A stretch of 21,796 nucleotides of DNA, taken from the NCBI GenBank assembly GCA_900155495.1, contig FTLJ01000464.1, positions 1 to 21,796 on the forward strand, in the 5' to 3' direction. The notes below the pieces were generated by a model that was not told where the DNA came from, did no database searches, and was given only the letters and a program-made list of their open reading frames with translations. Below are positions 8,989-18,502 of this stretch, piece by piece. How positions within the stretch are numbered: position 1 is the stretch's first letter; each line of letters begins with the position of its first letter. Made by a program: the position numbers and the translations under genes. The DNA comes from Porogramme epimiltina. Taxonomy: Eukaryota; Basidiomycota; Agaricomycetes; Polyporales; Polyporaceae.

Positions 8989-10435
8989 TTACTTGTCTTT
9001 TGGAGGATCTCTAAACCCTGAATGACACGGAGGGTGTATCAGCGGATTGTCAATATCACTGAGCGCCCCTCGCGCACCTAGTTTCACCTCCAATCGTCCT
9101 TCTTCTGATGGCTTCGGGAACAACTTCTTTACTTTCATCAAAATCTCTTCCTTCTTGTCTTTGTATCCCAAGCCTACATTTTCCACGATGATCTTGACGG
9201 TCAAGGGTGGCGCACCTACGCAATTGAGCGCATGTTAGCGGTGGACCTCACTGAATGTATAAAGAGAGAAAACATACTGCCCCAGTTTTCTTCTAAGACT
9301 GAGATGTCCCATCCGAGAGTTCCGGTCCCTTCTCCGGTTATGAGAAGCGATTGTATCATCCTCCACGAGAGATGCAGGGATAGATACCTGGATGGTGCTT
9401 CCGTGGGCTTCCAGGAGCGGAACATTGGCAGGAGACTTTTGAACTGCTCGATATTGGAAGCAGATGCATAAATTCTGTCGAGGTTCGTGAATCTTGCTAG
9501 GGAAATTTGAGCATTCTCCCCTGTCACGGGATCTGATACCGCCTCTTGCACATCCAGCTCGACATTCCGTTCAAATCCAAAGTAAAAACGGCTCAATTGA
9601 TCCTCGGGGAGAGCTGCGAGAATCCTGTTGATACCGTAAGCGTTGATTTGTTGAAACTAGTATACGGGGCGTGTGAGTTCGAGCGTGCGAGATAAGAGCA
9701 GGGCGGTCTGCGTACCTGAAGCTCATGAATGCTCTGCAGGAATGTGCGCCCCTTCTTGCGAGTCACGCACCCCGGGACCACACCGAGTGCGAGCCATCGC
9801 ACATCCAGGCATATAAGCTCTTCCAAGCGTGTGAAGCAGTTGAGAAATTTGGCAAAGTCGGAAAAGTTCTTGAATGTCATATGGTGCATACGTAGTTCTC
9901 TTACGGTGGAGAAGACTGGAGTAGCGAGGCTAAGACAGAGGGGATGGAGGGATAGGTAGGGGAAGGATACGGTCTTCTGTTCTGTCCCTTGCGACTGTAA
10001 TTCATCACTGTCGTGGAAGAAAGGCTCGTTGAAGCTGAGGGAATGTATGGACGATAGACCTAGCCGGAAGAGAATTGGAAGGAAGGTGATAATATTACCT
10101 GGGGGATAACGATGGTTCTTTTGCGTTCGGATGAAGAGATTTGAAACATGGGGGGACAGGACGGTTGATGCTGCATTCATTCGTTGAGCCATATTGGTCA
10201 ATGATTTGACATCATCGATAAATATCCCTGTACGAAGGTGCATTTCCGCCCGGGGGCGCCAGTTATGACAGACTAGTGCGCAGTTTATAAGCGCACGGCG
10301 GGTATCTTCAGGTAGAGCCTGTGTCTTCGGATCCCTGTCGTCCGCGAGGGCATCGATGACGTAGTCGAACAACTCAAGAGGGAGTTTGTGAGGGAAGGGA
10401 AGGGCAGGGGTAAGGGGCACGGTATTGAGATCCAT
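8989..10435 (-). CDS. F-box protein, copy 1 of the tandem family
   Basis: Four exons: 10435-9716, 9656-9278, 9215-9078 and 9017-8989. Introns of 59, 62 and 60 nt have GT..AG ends. The product is about 421 residues. The F-box-like motif is at residues 15-60: PHKLPLELFDYVIDAL, then INCALVCHNWRPRAEMHLR. This type of F-box recruits Skp1 of SCF ubiquitin ligases; the C-terminal part, with Leu-rich segments such as FKNFSDFAKFLNCFTRLEEL, would choose the substrate. Splice phases (0, 1, 1) and positions match copies 2 and 3. The start at 10435 (MDLNTVPLTP) is chosen because copies 2 and 3 start at the matching place; an in-frame upstream extension to 10513 exists. The last intron is a multiple of three without a stop, so retention would only insert 20 residues. 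The last residues are GFRDPPKDK. Confidence 0.82.
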
Positions 10436-10770
10436 GGTGGAGAGTGGGAGTCGTGCTAGAGAGTGCCAGTCGAGGAGGGCAATCGGGAGAGGGGGGCTGT
10501 TGCGCTGATACACACGTCCTTTATTGAGCGCTGAGAGCTTGATTGACCACGTGTTAAGTACGCAAAAATCTTATACTTAAACGTTGGAACGCGCAGAACA
10601 CGTCATCGAGCCAGGATTCTGACAGGAAAAATAGAGCGTTATGCGGAGAGGGGAGATAAGTTCATAATAGCTACTCTGAGAACATTCGGCTTCGGATATG
10701 TACATGATTGCGTTCACCGCGTCGTATGTGCATCACACGTCTCTTCCCATGCAAACCCCACCTATTCCGT
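10436..10770. other. Upstream region of F-box copy 1
   Basis: This stretch holds the promoter of F-box copy 1, including an E-box-like CACGTG near 10549 and two TATA-like motifs. The part from about 10620 to 10740 is visibly related to about 15930-16040, upstream of F-box copy 3 (for example ATGGAGAGGGG-like and CATTCACCGTGTCG-like blocks), which marks it as part of the duplicated unit. No gene was identified. Confidence 0.45.
10519..10526 (-). promoter_or_regulatory. TATA-like box of F-box copy 1
   Basis: AATAAAGG on the minus strand lies about 85 nt upstream of the ATG. The equivalent position in copy 2 is CATAAAAG within a similar flank, which supports it as the core promoter. A second candidate, TATAAG at 10575-10570, is also shared with copy 2 (13223-13218). 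Confidence 0.45.
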
Positions 10771-11290
10771 AGGCCACGGTACCTGGTTGTCAACGCGGAT
10801 GAGGGCCAACCGAGGACGCGCAAGGACTGCGAGATCATGCGCGGTGAACCGCACAAGCTCCTCGAGGGATGCCTTGTCGCGGGACGCGCCATGAACGCAA
10901 ACGCCGCATACATGTACATCCGCAGCGAGACCCCCCAGGAGGCGTCGCACGTCCAGCAGGCGATCGACCAGGCGTACAAGGCCGGCTTCCTTGGCAAGCG
11001 GACCGCTTCACCGAGCGCCGCGGGCACACGCGCGAGATCGACATGCTCCTCGAACCTATGAACCAGGTCTAGAGCCCTACGGTCTTCCCGCTGAGCGACG
11101 CAGCGGCATGGCCGATCGAGGGCTTCATACATCACTTTCGTCCTAAGGAGGAGGTACGAATCGCGGCGTTCTGGCGGGAGCAGGGTGCGGTGCTGGGGTC
11201 CCTGGGGGGCAGGATGAAGGACGACGTAGATTTAACGCTAGCGGCGTCGGATAACGTGGGGGCGAGCTTGCCCGATGTGGTTGTGTTAGG
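10771..11290 (+). pseudogene. Complex I 51 kDa subunit fragment with internal deletion (unit 1)
   Basis: The first block (10771-10998) reads [20 protein letters not shown], then [20 protein letters not shown] and [19 protein letters not shown]. This is the FMN/NADH-binding region of the NDUFV1/NuoF family, where NADEGEPGT.KDR is the usual motif. At about 10999-11001 the sequence jumps, with a frame change, to [20 protein letters not shown], which belongs near the C-terminus. It then continues in frame through a TAG at 11070-11072 to LSDAAAWPIEGFIHHFRPKE and a C-terminal tail (GGRMKDDVDLTL). The middle of the protein, roughly 200 residues including the Fe-S cluster region, is missing, and the Cys of the usual TICALGD motif is lost (TVFPLSD). 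This is a non-functional remnant lying convergent with F-box copy 2. Known family function: NADH oxidation in mitochondrial complex I. Confidence 0.85.
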
Positions 11291-11648
11291 TAGAAGCGAT
11301 ATCAATAGATTTGGGCTTTGGTGTAGTATGTTGTGTGCGCGAAGAGTGTGAGGAGCCGTACATATATTGAGGCGGCATGGAAGGTACAAAAGTATACGGA
11401 TGGAGAACGGCGATTCCGCGGAGCGTAAGGGAAGCGTACGAGATCATAACGGAGCCGAGAGGAAGTATATCAAATGAAACTAGGGCTAACAGCGTTGCCC
11501 TCACGACAAGGAGTTTTCCGAGCGATATAAGTATACATCTATGAGGGCGTGCTCACAGTCCCAACACAAGCTCTAGGGAGCGACTTGACGGCTCCCTCCC
11601 TAGCTTCGAGCCATTTACGATTGAATTCGCAAATGGTAGGATTGTCTT
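11291..11648. other. Convergent spacer between nuo51 fragment and F-box copy 2
   Basis: The spacer is duplicated: 11330-11540 aligns with about 13950-14160 (shared blocks ATGGAAGGTACAA, GAAACTAGG, TCTTCCGAG/TTTTCCGAG, GTATAC). The GCGCGAAGAGTGTG block also recurs near 20426. An inverted repeat sits just outside the F-box stop: CTAGGGAG (11573-11580) and CTCCCTAG (11596-11603). No gene was seen. Confidence 0.55.
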
Positions 11649-13098
11649 CTACTCGTCTTTTGGAAGATCCTGGAAGACTTATGGGCACAAGGGGTGTATG
11701 AGAAGATTGTCAATATCACCGAGCACCCGCACTCACCTAATTTTACCTCCAATCGTCCTTCCTCTGACGTATTCGGGAACAATTTCTTCACGTTCATTGC
11801 CATATCTTCTTCCTTGTCTTGGTATTTCCTGGGTATTGATTGCACGAAGACCTTGACGGTCAAAGGTGGCGTAACTACATAATTGAGCGCATGTTAGTGG
11901 TGGACCGCACTCAATGTCTTCTATTTATGTAGAGGGAAACATACTGTCGCAGCTTTCCTCCAAGTCTGAGACGTTCTGTCCGATGCCTCCGGTTTCTCCT
12001 GGCGAGATAACCAACCGCATCGTCCGCCACGAACCAGACACTGCTAGATGTCTGGATGGTGCATCCGTGGGCTTCCAAGAGCGGAGCGCTGCGTGGAGAC
12101 TTTCGAAGTGCTCGAACCAATATCCATATACAGCAATTCTGTCGAGGTTCGTGAATCTTGCCAAGGAAATTTGAGCGTTCTCTCCAGTCACGGGAAATGA
12201 TGCCACATTCTGCACATCGCGCCCGCCTTCTTCTTCAAACGTAAAGGTAAATTCTCGCAACTGATCCTCAGGGAGAGCGGCGAGAATCCTGTTGATACCA
12301 TAGGGGCTTATGAGAAGAAGCTGATATACGAGACGTATCAGCTCGAGCGTGGAAGATACAGACAGGGTGGTGTGCCCGTACCTCGAGGTGATGAAGGTTC
12401 TGTAAGAATGTGGGTGAGTTCTTGCGACTCATGCACCCCGGGACAACGCCGAGGGTGAGCCACCGCACTTTCTGGCAATCGAGCTCTTCCAAGCGGGAGA
12501 AGCAGTTGAGAAATTTGCCAAAGTCGGAAAAGTTCTTGAATGTCATATGGGACATATGCAAGACCCTTACGGTAGAGAACACTGGGGTGAAGGGGTTAGG
12601 AAAGCGAGGGTGGAGGGGTAGGTAAGGGAAGAGTACGGTCTTCTGTTCGGTCTCTTGTGGTTGTAATTGACCGCTTGGGTGGATTGACACTTGCAAGTTG
12701 AGCTGATATATGGAGGATATGCCTAGTCGGAAGAGAATGGGAAGGAGGGTGAGGACATTACTTGGTGGATAATGACCGTCGCTTGGAAAGTGGAGAGCGA
12801 GATAGGAAACATGGGGAAATAGGGTGCTTGATGTTGCACTCATTCGTTGAGCTAGACCGGTCAACGAATTGACATCATCGATAGATATCACGTGACGGAG
12901 ATGCAATTTCGCTCGGGGGAGCCAGTTACGACAGACGAGAGCACAGTTTTTGAGAGCATAGTCTATTGCTTCAGGTAGAGCCTGCGTGCTCGCATCCCTG
13001 TTTTCCGCGAGGGCATCAATGACTTGGTCCCACAGCTCAGGAGGGAGGTTGTGAGAGAAGAGAAGGGTGGGCGTGAGGGTCACGATATTGTGATCCAT
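11649..13098 (-). CDS. F-box protein, copy 2 of the tandem family
   Basis: Four exons: 13098-12382, 12320-11945, 11874-11737 and 11677-11649. The introns are 61, 70 and 59 nt. The product is about 419 residues. The F-box motif is at residues 15-60: HNLPPELWDQVIDALAENRD, then ALKNCALVCRNWLPRAKLHL. The later part has FKNFSDFGKFLNCFSRLEEL and, in exon 3, LTVKVFVQSIPRKYQDKEED followed by LFPNTSEEGRLEVKLG. The last exon uses a less usual AAG acceptor at 11678, giving the tail VFQDLPKDE that matches the tails of copies 1 and 3. A better CAG acceptor eight bases downstream (exon from 11669) would instead open a frame of about 44 residues containing CEFNRKWLEAREGAVKSLP, ending near 11540. Start and splice sites are supported by the paralogues. 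Inferred role: substrate receptor of an SCF ubiquitin ligase. Confidence 0.82.
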
Positions 13099-13574
13099 TG
13101 TGAAGATGCTAGAGAAGGCAGTTCCGAAAGGTTGGGAAGGATGCCGCGACGATCCAGATGCGTACTTTTATGAGAGGGCGGTGAGTTCCGTTGATCGCGT
13201 GAGTACTGTGCATAAACCTTATACAGTAGAAGTATCATAATGTCCACACTCGAGGGCCGAGGCACGCGCCACTATTACACTGCTCCTCCAAACTAATATA
13301 CGAGGGAACGCAGGGGACTCAGAACACAGGAAAACCTACGCTCGGGTGTCACGGCGGCACGAGCCAGGTGATGCCATACAACACAGACCTTCGGAAGGGT
13401 GTGACAGCGCGCTCGCCCTGCACTCAGAAATCTCTACAACCTTGAGTCAACGGTGTCTTTGCTCCCTCGATATGTCCACCTGTGCAACACATACATCCTT
13501 TTTCTCATTCCCCACACCGTCCTGCCGTTCTCATCGGCCCATCGAATTGCCATGTATTTGATTACATCGCCTTA
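13099..13574. other. Region between F-box copy 2 and the second nuo51 fragment
   Basis: This holds the promoter of F-box copy 2 on the left. The right part (about 13440-13570) is pyrimidine-rich and sits where the large intron before the nuo51 C-terminal exon lies in the unit at 19.5-20.4 kb; CTTAG just before 13575 may be the remnant of its acceptor. No gene was identified. Confidence 0.4.
13165..13172 (-). promoter_or_regulatory. TATA-like box of F-box copy 2
   Basis: CATAAAAG on the minus strand lies about 70 nt upstream of the ATG and aligns with AATAAAGG of copy 1. A second candidate, TATAAGG, lies at about 13223-13217. Confidence 0.45.
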
Positions 13575-13923
13575 GAATTCTACAAACACCAGTCCTACCG
13601 CGGATGCACGTTCCGCTGCGAATGTAAAGCGCGGATGATGGACCTGATGGGCCACTCCTCGCGGCCACGCGTGCGGGATTGACATCCTCCTCGAGCTCAC
13701 AAAGCAGGCTGAAACTCGCACAATCTGCGCGCTCGGCGTCGGGGCGGGGTGGCAGATCCAGAGCCTCATGCGCCGTTTCTACCCCGAGGTCGGTGCGCAG
13801 AGCGTGGCGTTCCGGAACCAATAGGGTGCGGTGCAGTTTTGGGGACGGATGAAGGGCGATGGGGACACGGCGGTGGAAGTAGCGCATGACCTGAATGCTA
13901 CCCTGCCCGAAGTGTCTACATAG
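13575..13923 (+). pseudogene. Complex I 51 kDa subunit C-terminal fragment (unit 2)
   Basis: It begins EFYKHQSYRGCTFRCECKA, which corresponds to the FYKHESCGxCTPCREG cluster motif of the NDUFV1/NuoF family, but the cysteine spacing is destroyed. MMDLMGH follows. After a frame change near 13675 it reads [20 protein letters not shown], then [17 protein letters not shown], an in-frame TAG after FRNQ (about 13821-13823), and a tail (GRMKGDGDTAVE) ending at TAG 13921-13923. The fragment covers only the last exon region. It is a decayed pseudogene convergent with F-box copy 3. Confidence 0.85.
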
Positions 13924-14274
13924 AGTAGAGGCCGCAGTGATATAGTGTTGGTGGCCTGTACTGTGTGCAAGAAGCGTGCATGGAGGTGCCACACGTGTAT
14001 TGCGGGGGTATGGAAGGTACAATCATACAATGCGAGCTCGTAAAGCAATGAGGAGAACATATGACATCCTATTTGAGCCGAGAAGATGGGAAGGATTGAA
14101 ACTAGGTATAATAGGATTGGTCTCACATTGAAGAGTCTTCCGAGTGGTACAGGTATACCCCCCCTAGCGTGTGCCGGTGGTGGTGAGCTTGTCGCACAAT
14201 ACAAGCGGTAAGATGCGGTTTCACGGCTACAGATCCATTTGCGAGTATGGATCTCGAAATGTGGAGCCATTCTT
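13924..14274. other. Convergent spacer between nuo51 fragment and F-box copy 3
   Basis: The left part is a diverged copy of the spacer at 11291-11648 (blocks ATGGAAGGTACAA, GAAACTAGG, TCTTCCGAGTGG). On the minus strand, the part next to the F-box stop can be read as an alternative longer C-terminus of copy 3 (see findings). No separate gene was seen. Confidence 0.5.
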
Positions 14275-15718
14275 CTACTCGTCTTTTGGAGGATTTTCGA
14301 AGTCTAAGGCACACACAGGATGTATCAGTCAACTACCAGCTTCTCTAAGTACCCCGCGCACCTATGGGTCCAATCGTTAATCTCCCTTCTCTCTCCGCCC
14401 TCGGGAATAACCTTCTCGCACGCATCAAAATCTCCTCTTCCTGGTCCTTGTATTTTGAGCACATAGTGCCCAAGTATACTTTAACAGTCAAAGGCGGCGC
14501 GTCTGCGCCATTACGGACATATTATCAGTGCACGGCATAGGATGCACACCACGTATGAACACACTTCCGCAGCTTTCCTCCAATATTGAGGCATTCCGTC
14601 CGAGGCTGCCAGCGTTTTCGCTTGATTGAATCGACTGGATATCCTCCCACGAGAAATACAGTTCTAGATGTCTGGAAGGCGCTTCTGTGGGGTTCCAAGA
14701 GCGGAGCATTGCTTGGAGATTGTTGAAGTGTTTGAGCCCATATCCAAATACAGCAAGACTTCTCAGGTTTTTGAATCTTGCTAAGGAAATTTGCTCGTTT
14801 TCCGTAGTCACTGGAGGAAATGCCACGTCTCTCCTATCTATTTTGCCTTCGTCATCAAATGTAAATGTAAAACTGCGTAACTGATTCTCTGGGAGAGCGG
14901 ACAGAATCCTGTTGACACCACAGGAGTGGATGAGAGAAAGCTAGTATGTGAGACATATCAGCTCAAGCGTGCGCAATACAAATAGGGCAGTGTACGCGCA
15001 CCTTCAGCTCACGAAGGTTCTGCAGGAATGTGCGCTTCGTCTTGCGAGTAGTGCACCCTGGCACAACACCGAGTGTGAGCCACCGCACGTGCTCGCAATT
15101 GAGCACTTCTAGGCGCAGAAAGCAGTTGAGAAATTTGCCAAAGTCGGAGAAGTTCTTGAACACCGTAGCCCATATCCGCAAAGATTTTACTACAGAGAAG
15201 ACGGGAGTGACAAGGCTAGGAAAGCGGGGGTGGAGGGGTAGGTATGGGAGGAATATGCCCTTCTTCCCGATCTCTCGTGGGATCAACTGGCCCTCGGGGG
15301 GAAGATGTACTCCCACATCAAGGTTTTCTATGGACGATATGCCTTGTCGGAATAGAGTGGGAAGAAGAGAGAGGACATTGCTCGGCGGATAACTATAAAT
15401 GTATGGCAAGCGAACATAGAGAATTTCGACATGGGGGGACAAGATGGTCGATGGTTCACCCATTCGCTGGGATAGGCCAGTCAATGAATCGACATCGCCA
15501 ATACAGATTCCCTGACGAAGATGAAATTTCGCGCGGGAGTTCCAGTTATGACAGACCAGAGCGCAGTTTCTGAGCGCACGGTCTGTGGCTTCAGGTAGAA
15601 TCCATGTCCTTGAGTCCCTATCGTCAGCGAGTGCATCGATGACTTGGTCCCATAACTCAGGAAGGAGTTCGTTAGATAATGGGAGAGAGGTGGCGAGGGG
15701 TTTCGGATTGAGAATCAT
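14275..15718 (-). CDS. F-box protein, copy 3 of the tandem family
   Basis: Four exons: 15718-15002, 14940-14565, 14502-14362 and 14303-14275. The introns are 61, 62 and 58 nt. The product is about 420 residues. The F-box motif is at residues 15-60: NELLPELWDQVIDALADDRD, then ALRNCALVCHNWNSRAKFHL. Downstream blocks match the other copies (FKNFSDFGKFLNCFLRLEVL; LTLGVVPGCTTRK; exon 3 LTVKVYLGTMCSKYKDQEEE). Exon 3 is one codon longer than in copies 1 and 2 and its end is the most diverged (REGRLTIGPIG). The tail after the last intron is DFENPPKDE. Frame, splice phases and exon lengths are conserved, which argues for a working gene. An SCF substrate-receptor role is inferred from the F-box. Confidence 0.82.
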
Positions 15719-15800
15719 GATGGAGAGTGGAAGCCGTGCTAGGAAGGGGTCGAGTATGGCGCTGGCGAGAGAGGGGTAGGTTTTTCACGATGATATGGGC

Positions 15801-15814
15801 GTATAATATATACC
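15801..15814 (-). promoter_or_regulatory. TATA box of F-box copy 3
   Basis: GGTATATATTATAC on the minus strand lies about 85-95 nt upstream of the ATG, the same distance as the TATA-like boxes of copies 1 and 2 but with a stronger match to the TATA consensus. Confidence 0.5.
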
Positions 15815-15966
15815 TCTTGCTTGAGGCAGTGAGCGTTGCTGAAGATATGACTGCGGTATGTAAACCTAATCAAGAGAAGTGCTCGAGTTTCGAGATTTGC
15901 TACGCGTGTCACAACACCAGAAGCATGGCACGGAAAAGAGGGCGCTATATGGAGAGGGGGCATGAT

Positions 15967-16170
15967 TCAATAACAGTTGCTCGGGGTGCGGTTTTCTACG
16001 CATATCCACACCATGGCATCATTCACCGTGTCGGCCGTACCATCAGGATGTGCATAAACCCCCAATTGAGCGAATAAACGAAGATCGGCTAGTGGATCAA
16101 GGAGAGCTTTGAGAGTCGATCGAGGTGGGGCATTGATCAACGTGGACAGTGTGGCAGTACAGCTACGCAC
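15967..16170 (-). other. Short open frame, possibly an exon remnant
   Basis: The frame of 67 codons includes ALLDPLADLRLFAQLGVYAH, then DGTADTVNDAMVWICVEN, which looks protein-like rather than random. The matching DNA upstream of F-box copy 1 (about 10690-10730, minus) can be read [13 protein letters not shown], hinting that a conserved exon is shared by the two units. I do not recognise the family, and no neighbouring exons could be joined. It could also be chance, since the DNA similarity alone does not prove coding. Confidence 0.3.
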
Positions 16171-17796
16171 AGGATACTGTCATGGGGAAGCAGCACGGAA
16201 GAGGGGCCGAAGGACGGGCCCCAACACGGCGTGAGTCGTTTTGCAGCGCGGTTAAGAGGTATACAGAGTAGTGTAGACACGGAAGACGAATGAGCTTCCT
16301 GAGCTGAAGTGACTCCACTAGAGGGACAGATAGTGCCAAGGTACCATAGATTGAGGCGTATCCAGGGGTTCCGATCGAAGGGAACATGAGTGAGATAGGA
16401 GGACATGAGCGGTGACGCAGCCGTGACTCGAGCGGTGTCCCCCGATGGGCAACGACGGCGACCGGTGACCCAACGCGAGGATTTGCACGGTGCGTGGCCT
16501 GCTGTGAGTCGACGAGAAGCACATGTTCGTAGGGGCACGCTTTGCTCGCTCGCAAGAACAAAAAGAAAACGCCGCCCACTGGCAGCACGTACGCCGGTGC
16601 ACGCGGCCGGGTGAGCCTGGGCCGGGGATCTAGGGAAGCGCCCGAGTGGGGCCGAGGCACGGACCAAATACGACCACACAAAATCGGCGCAGTTTGCCAA
16701 TGGGCATGACGCAACCGATGTCGAGGCTCCGGCTGCCCTGTCCTCTGCGCCGTTTTCCCCATATTCTTCCTTCCACCCCACCTACTCTCGAGTTCCAACT
16801 GCACAATGCACCCTGTCTGTGACGACTGACTGCTTGCAGGCCATCCGTCCCGAGTCCCCACATGGGCAACCTCTCGCTCTGGGATCCTCACCTCCAATCG
16901 CTTCCACAAGATCGGCCCTCTCCTCCAGACCCCAACGGTACGCCTTCCATCCCCTTTCTCTATCTATCCCTTGACGCCGAGCCATTCGATCTCCTCGTAG
17001 TCTCGTCCCTGTGGCCCGAAGTACAGCATGTATGCCCAAGGAACGACGCCCGAATCCCTGCCGCCATCGTAGACTTGGGTGTGGGTGGATGAAGTGGGGG
17101 AGACAACTGCGCGGCCTCAAGCACAGTCCTGAGAGGGACTCTGGAGGGGATCAGGTCTCTCGGTGAGTGCTTCGTGCCGCTCCCCCTTTCCCACTTTCCG
17201 AACGACGTCTTCAGTTATAGCACCATCGCCAATCGTCGTCATTTCGAGCAAGGGTGTGTCCTGAATCACACGCAATATCGTGCCGTGCAATACGCGCGGT
17301 TGTGCTGCGGTGCACAAGGTGAGTATGACTGCTCCCTGGCCTCTCAGCTCCTGAAAGTATACGTGCCCGCCCCCGTATGCGCTTACTGTATGCTTGTGTT
17401 GCGGTGTGGTCCCACCGTCTCACGCACTGGAGATGGGGAAGAGCTGGCGTTTTCAGGCAGCGGAGTGTGTGACGTGAGGCTTGTCGCTGCTATCCCCAGA
17501 GAGCTTGCTCGTTCGACGCTTCAAAATCGCTCAGGCGGTCTGCCGGCAGCGTAGTTCGGGGACGTTGAGTGAATGTGGAGCAAATGCAAAGAAGGCGGCT
17601 TCCGTCACGAGCTCATGCCTCCGAACGTTCGTGTGTGAAACCTTTACGAACGCATCTCTGATTAGTCCTTTGCCTCTGCAGTACTGTAAAGCCGTGTTGT
17701 GCGGGTCGCGCACGAGATGTTATGAAGTTGTGGTCCAGAGGTGGGACGATTCATATGACGGCCGCTTCCCCAGAAGTGACACGCACGATATTTGTG
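16171..17796. other. Diverged duplicated region, no complete gene
   Basis: Parts of this region match 18.5-19.1 kb (see the two repeat entries). On the plus strand there are possible exons: a presequence-like Met-Ser-Arg-Leu-Arg reading from 16718; an acceptor TTGCAG near 16840 followed by an open stretch to about 16930 (ILTSNRFHKIGPLLQTPT) that ends at a GTACGC donor; and 17215-17320 (NRRHFEQGCVLNHTQYRAVQ) ending at a GTGAGT. I could not join these into a gene I recognise. Confidence 0.35.
16637..17215 (+). repeat. Diverged tandem duplication, left copy (partner 18503-19118)
   Basis: AGCGCCCGA.TGGGGCCGAG followed by CACGGACCAAAT.CGACCACAC at 16637-16680 recurs at 18503-18590, where about 40 extra bases separate the two blocks. 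Farther right, TCTC.GTGAGTGC and CCCA.TTCCGAACG at about 17158-17205 recur at about 19048-19105. The offsets are all about 1.87-1.91 kb, as expected for one old duplication rather than chance. The GTGAGTGC block looks like a shared intron donor with possible acceptors CTTCAG (left copy) and CGTAG (right copy). Confidence 0.5.
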
Positions 17797-17950
17797 AGTC
17801 TATGCACAACGAATTTATGGAATATGTTGAGGGTCGCACATTGTGCTCCCTCAGTGACGCAATCGTGCGGGGAGTTTAGAGTCTCGTGTGCCCTTCCGCA
17901 CTCGCGAGGCGTGCATCACGGTGCTCAGGTGAACCTCTGCGCCAGTAAAG
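17797..17950 (+). pseudogene. Faint complex I 51 kDa subunit C-terminal remnant
   Basis: The plus frame reads DICESMHNEFMEYVEGRTLC, then SLSDAIV, a TAG at 17877-17879, and SLVCPSALARRAS. This parallels [24 protein letters not shown]...I..LMRHFRPE of the family, with VEGRTLCSLSDA the clearest block. It is more decayed than the other three fragments. Its position (about 180 bp before repeat copy B) suggests another eroded unit of the array. Confidence is limited because the match rests on about 12 residues. Confidence 0.45.
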
Positions 17951-18126
17951 GATGAGTCCGCACGCGGAGACACGACGCGCGTGGCTCAGGTCAAGTTTTC
18001 TCAGTCGCTACCTGGTCCATGTATTCTCTCGTAAATGTCACAGCAATACACATGATTTGCCTTAGTGTGCTGTCGGCGTATTGCGCCATCGCTTGGGGAG
18101 GTGATGCTGAGCGACTGAGGGTTGAC

Positions 18127-18350
18127 ATAGGTAGCGAGGGGGTGGAATGCGAACCGCATCAAAATTCTGAGAGGGGGCTGTGAGGGCGATGTTCCAGAGG
18201 GCGTTCACAGTGTGGAACGTGGAGCGGGGCGATGATGGATGTGAATATACTGTATAAGCTTTCGCTATTCATATGCGCGATATGCGGGAACCTGAAACTG
18301 CGGCCTGACACTGACAGGGGACGTGGGCCGCAGTTTCCACGCTCCTTAGC
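18127..18350 (+). repeat. Dispersed repeat, copy B (partner at 8757-8970)
   Basis: It aligns with copy A over about 210 bp in the same orientation. Near its right end is a perfect 12-bp inverted repeat, GAAACTGCGGCC (18294-18305) and GGCCGCAGTTTC (18326-18337), with a 20-nt loop that contains the conserved ACTGACAGGGG. Copy A has a hairpin at the same place but with different paired bases. No coding potential or terminal repeats were found. Confidence 0.7.
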
Positions 18351-18502
18351 GATGGTAATCGGAAGCCATGCGCGCTGGGGCCAGTACGAGCTTCGACATC
18401 CAAGTTGACATGCCCTACAGTGGGTCGCTGCCGCTGCACCCGCAGACCGAGGATTCAGAATACGGCGTAGACTCCCAGCCGGGCCAGCCCACCCTCCAGC
18501 AA

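Noticed and set aside
11573..11603. CTAGGGAG/CTCCCTAG inverted repeat as a transcription terminator
   Set aside because: Hairpin terminators are bacterial; this is a fungal nuclear sequence, and the other spacers do not conserve the inverted repeat.
13531..14022. 163-codon minus-strand open frame
   Set aside because: It is antisense to the nuo51 fragment, whose plus-strand translation clearly matches a known family.
16163..16909. 248-codon minus-strand open frame
   Set aside because: No recognisable motif, overlaps another equally long frame on the same strand, and lies in a diverged duplicated region; the translation looks random.
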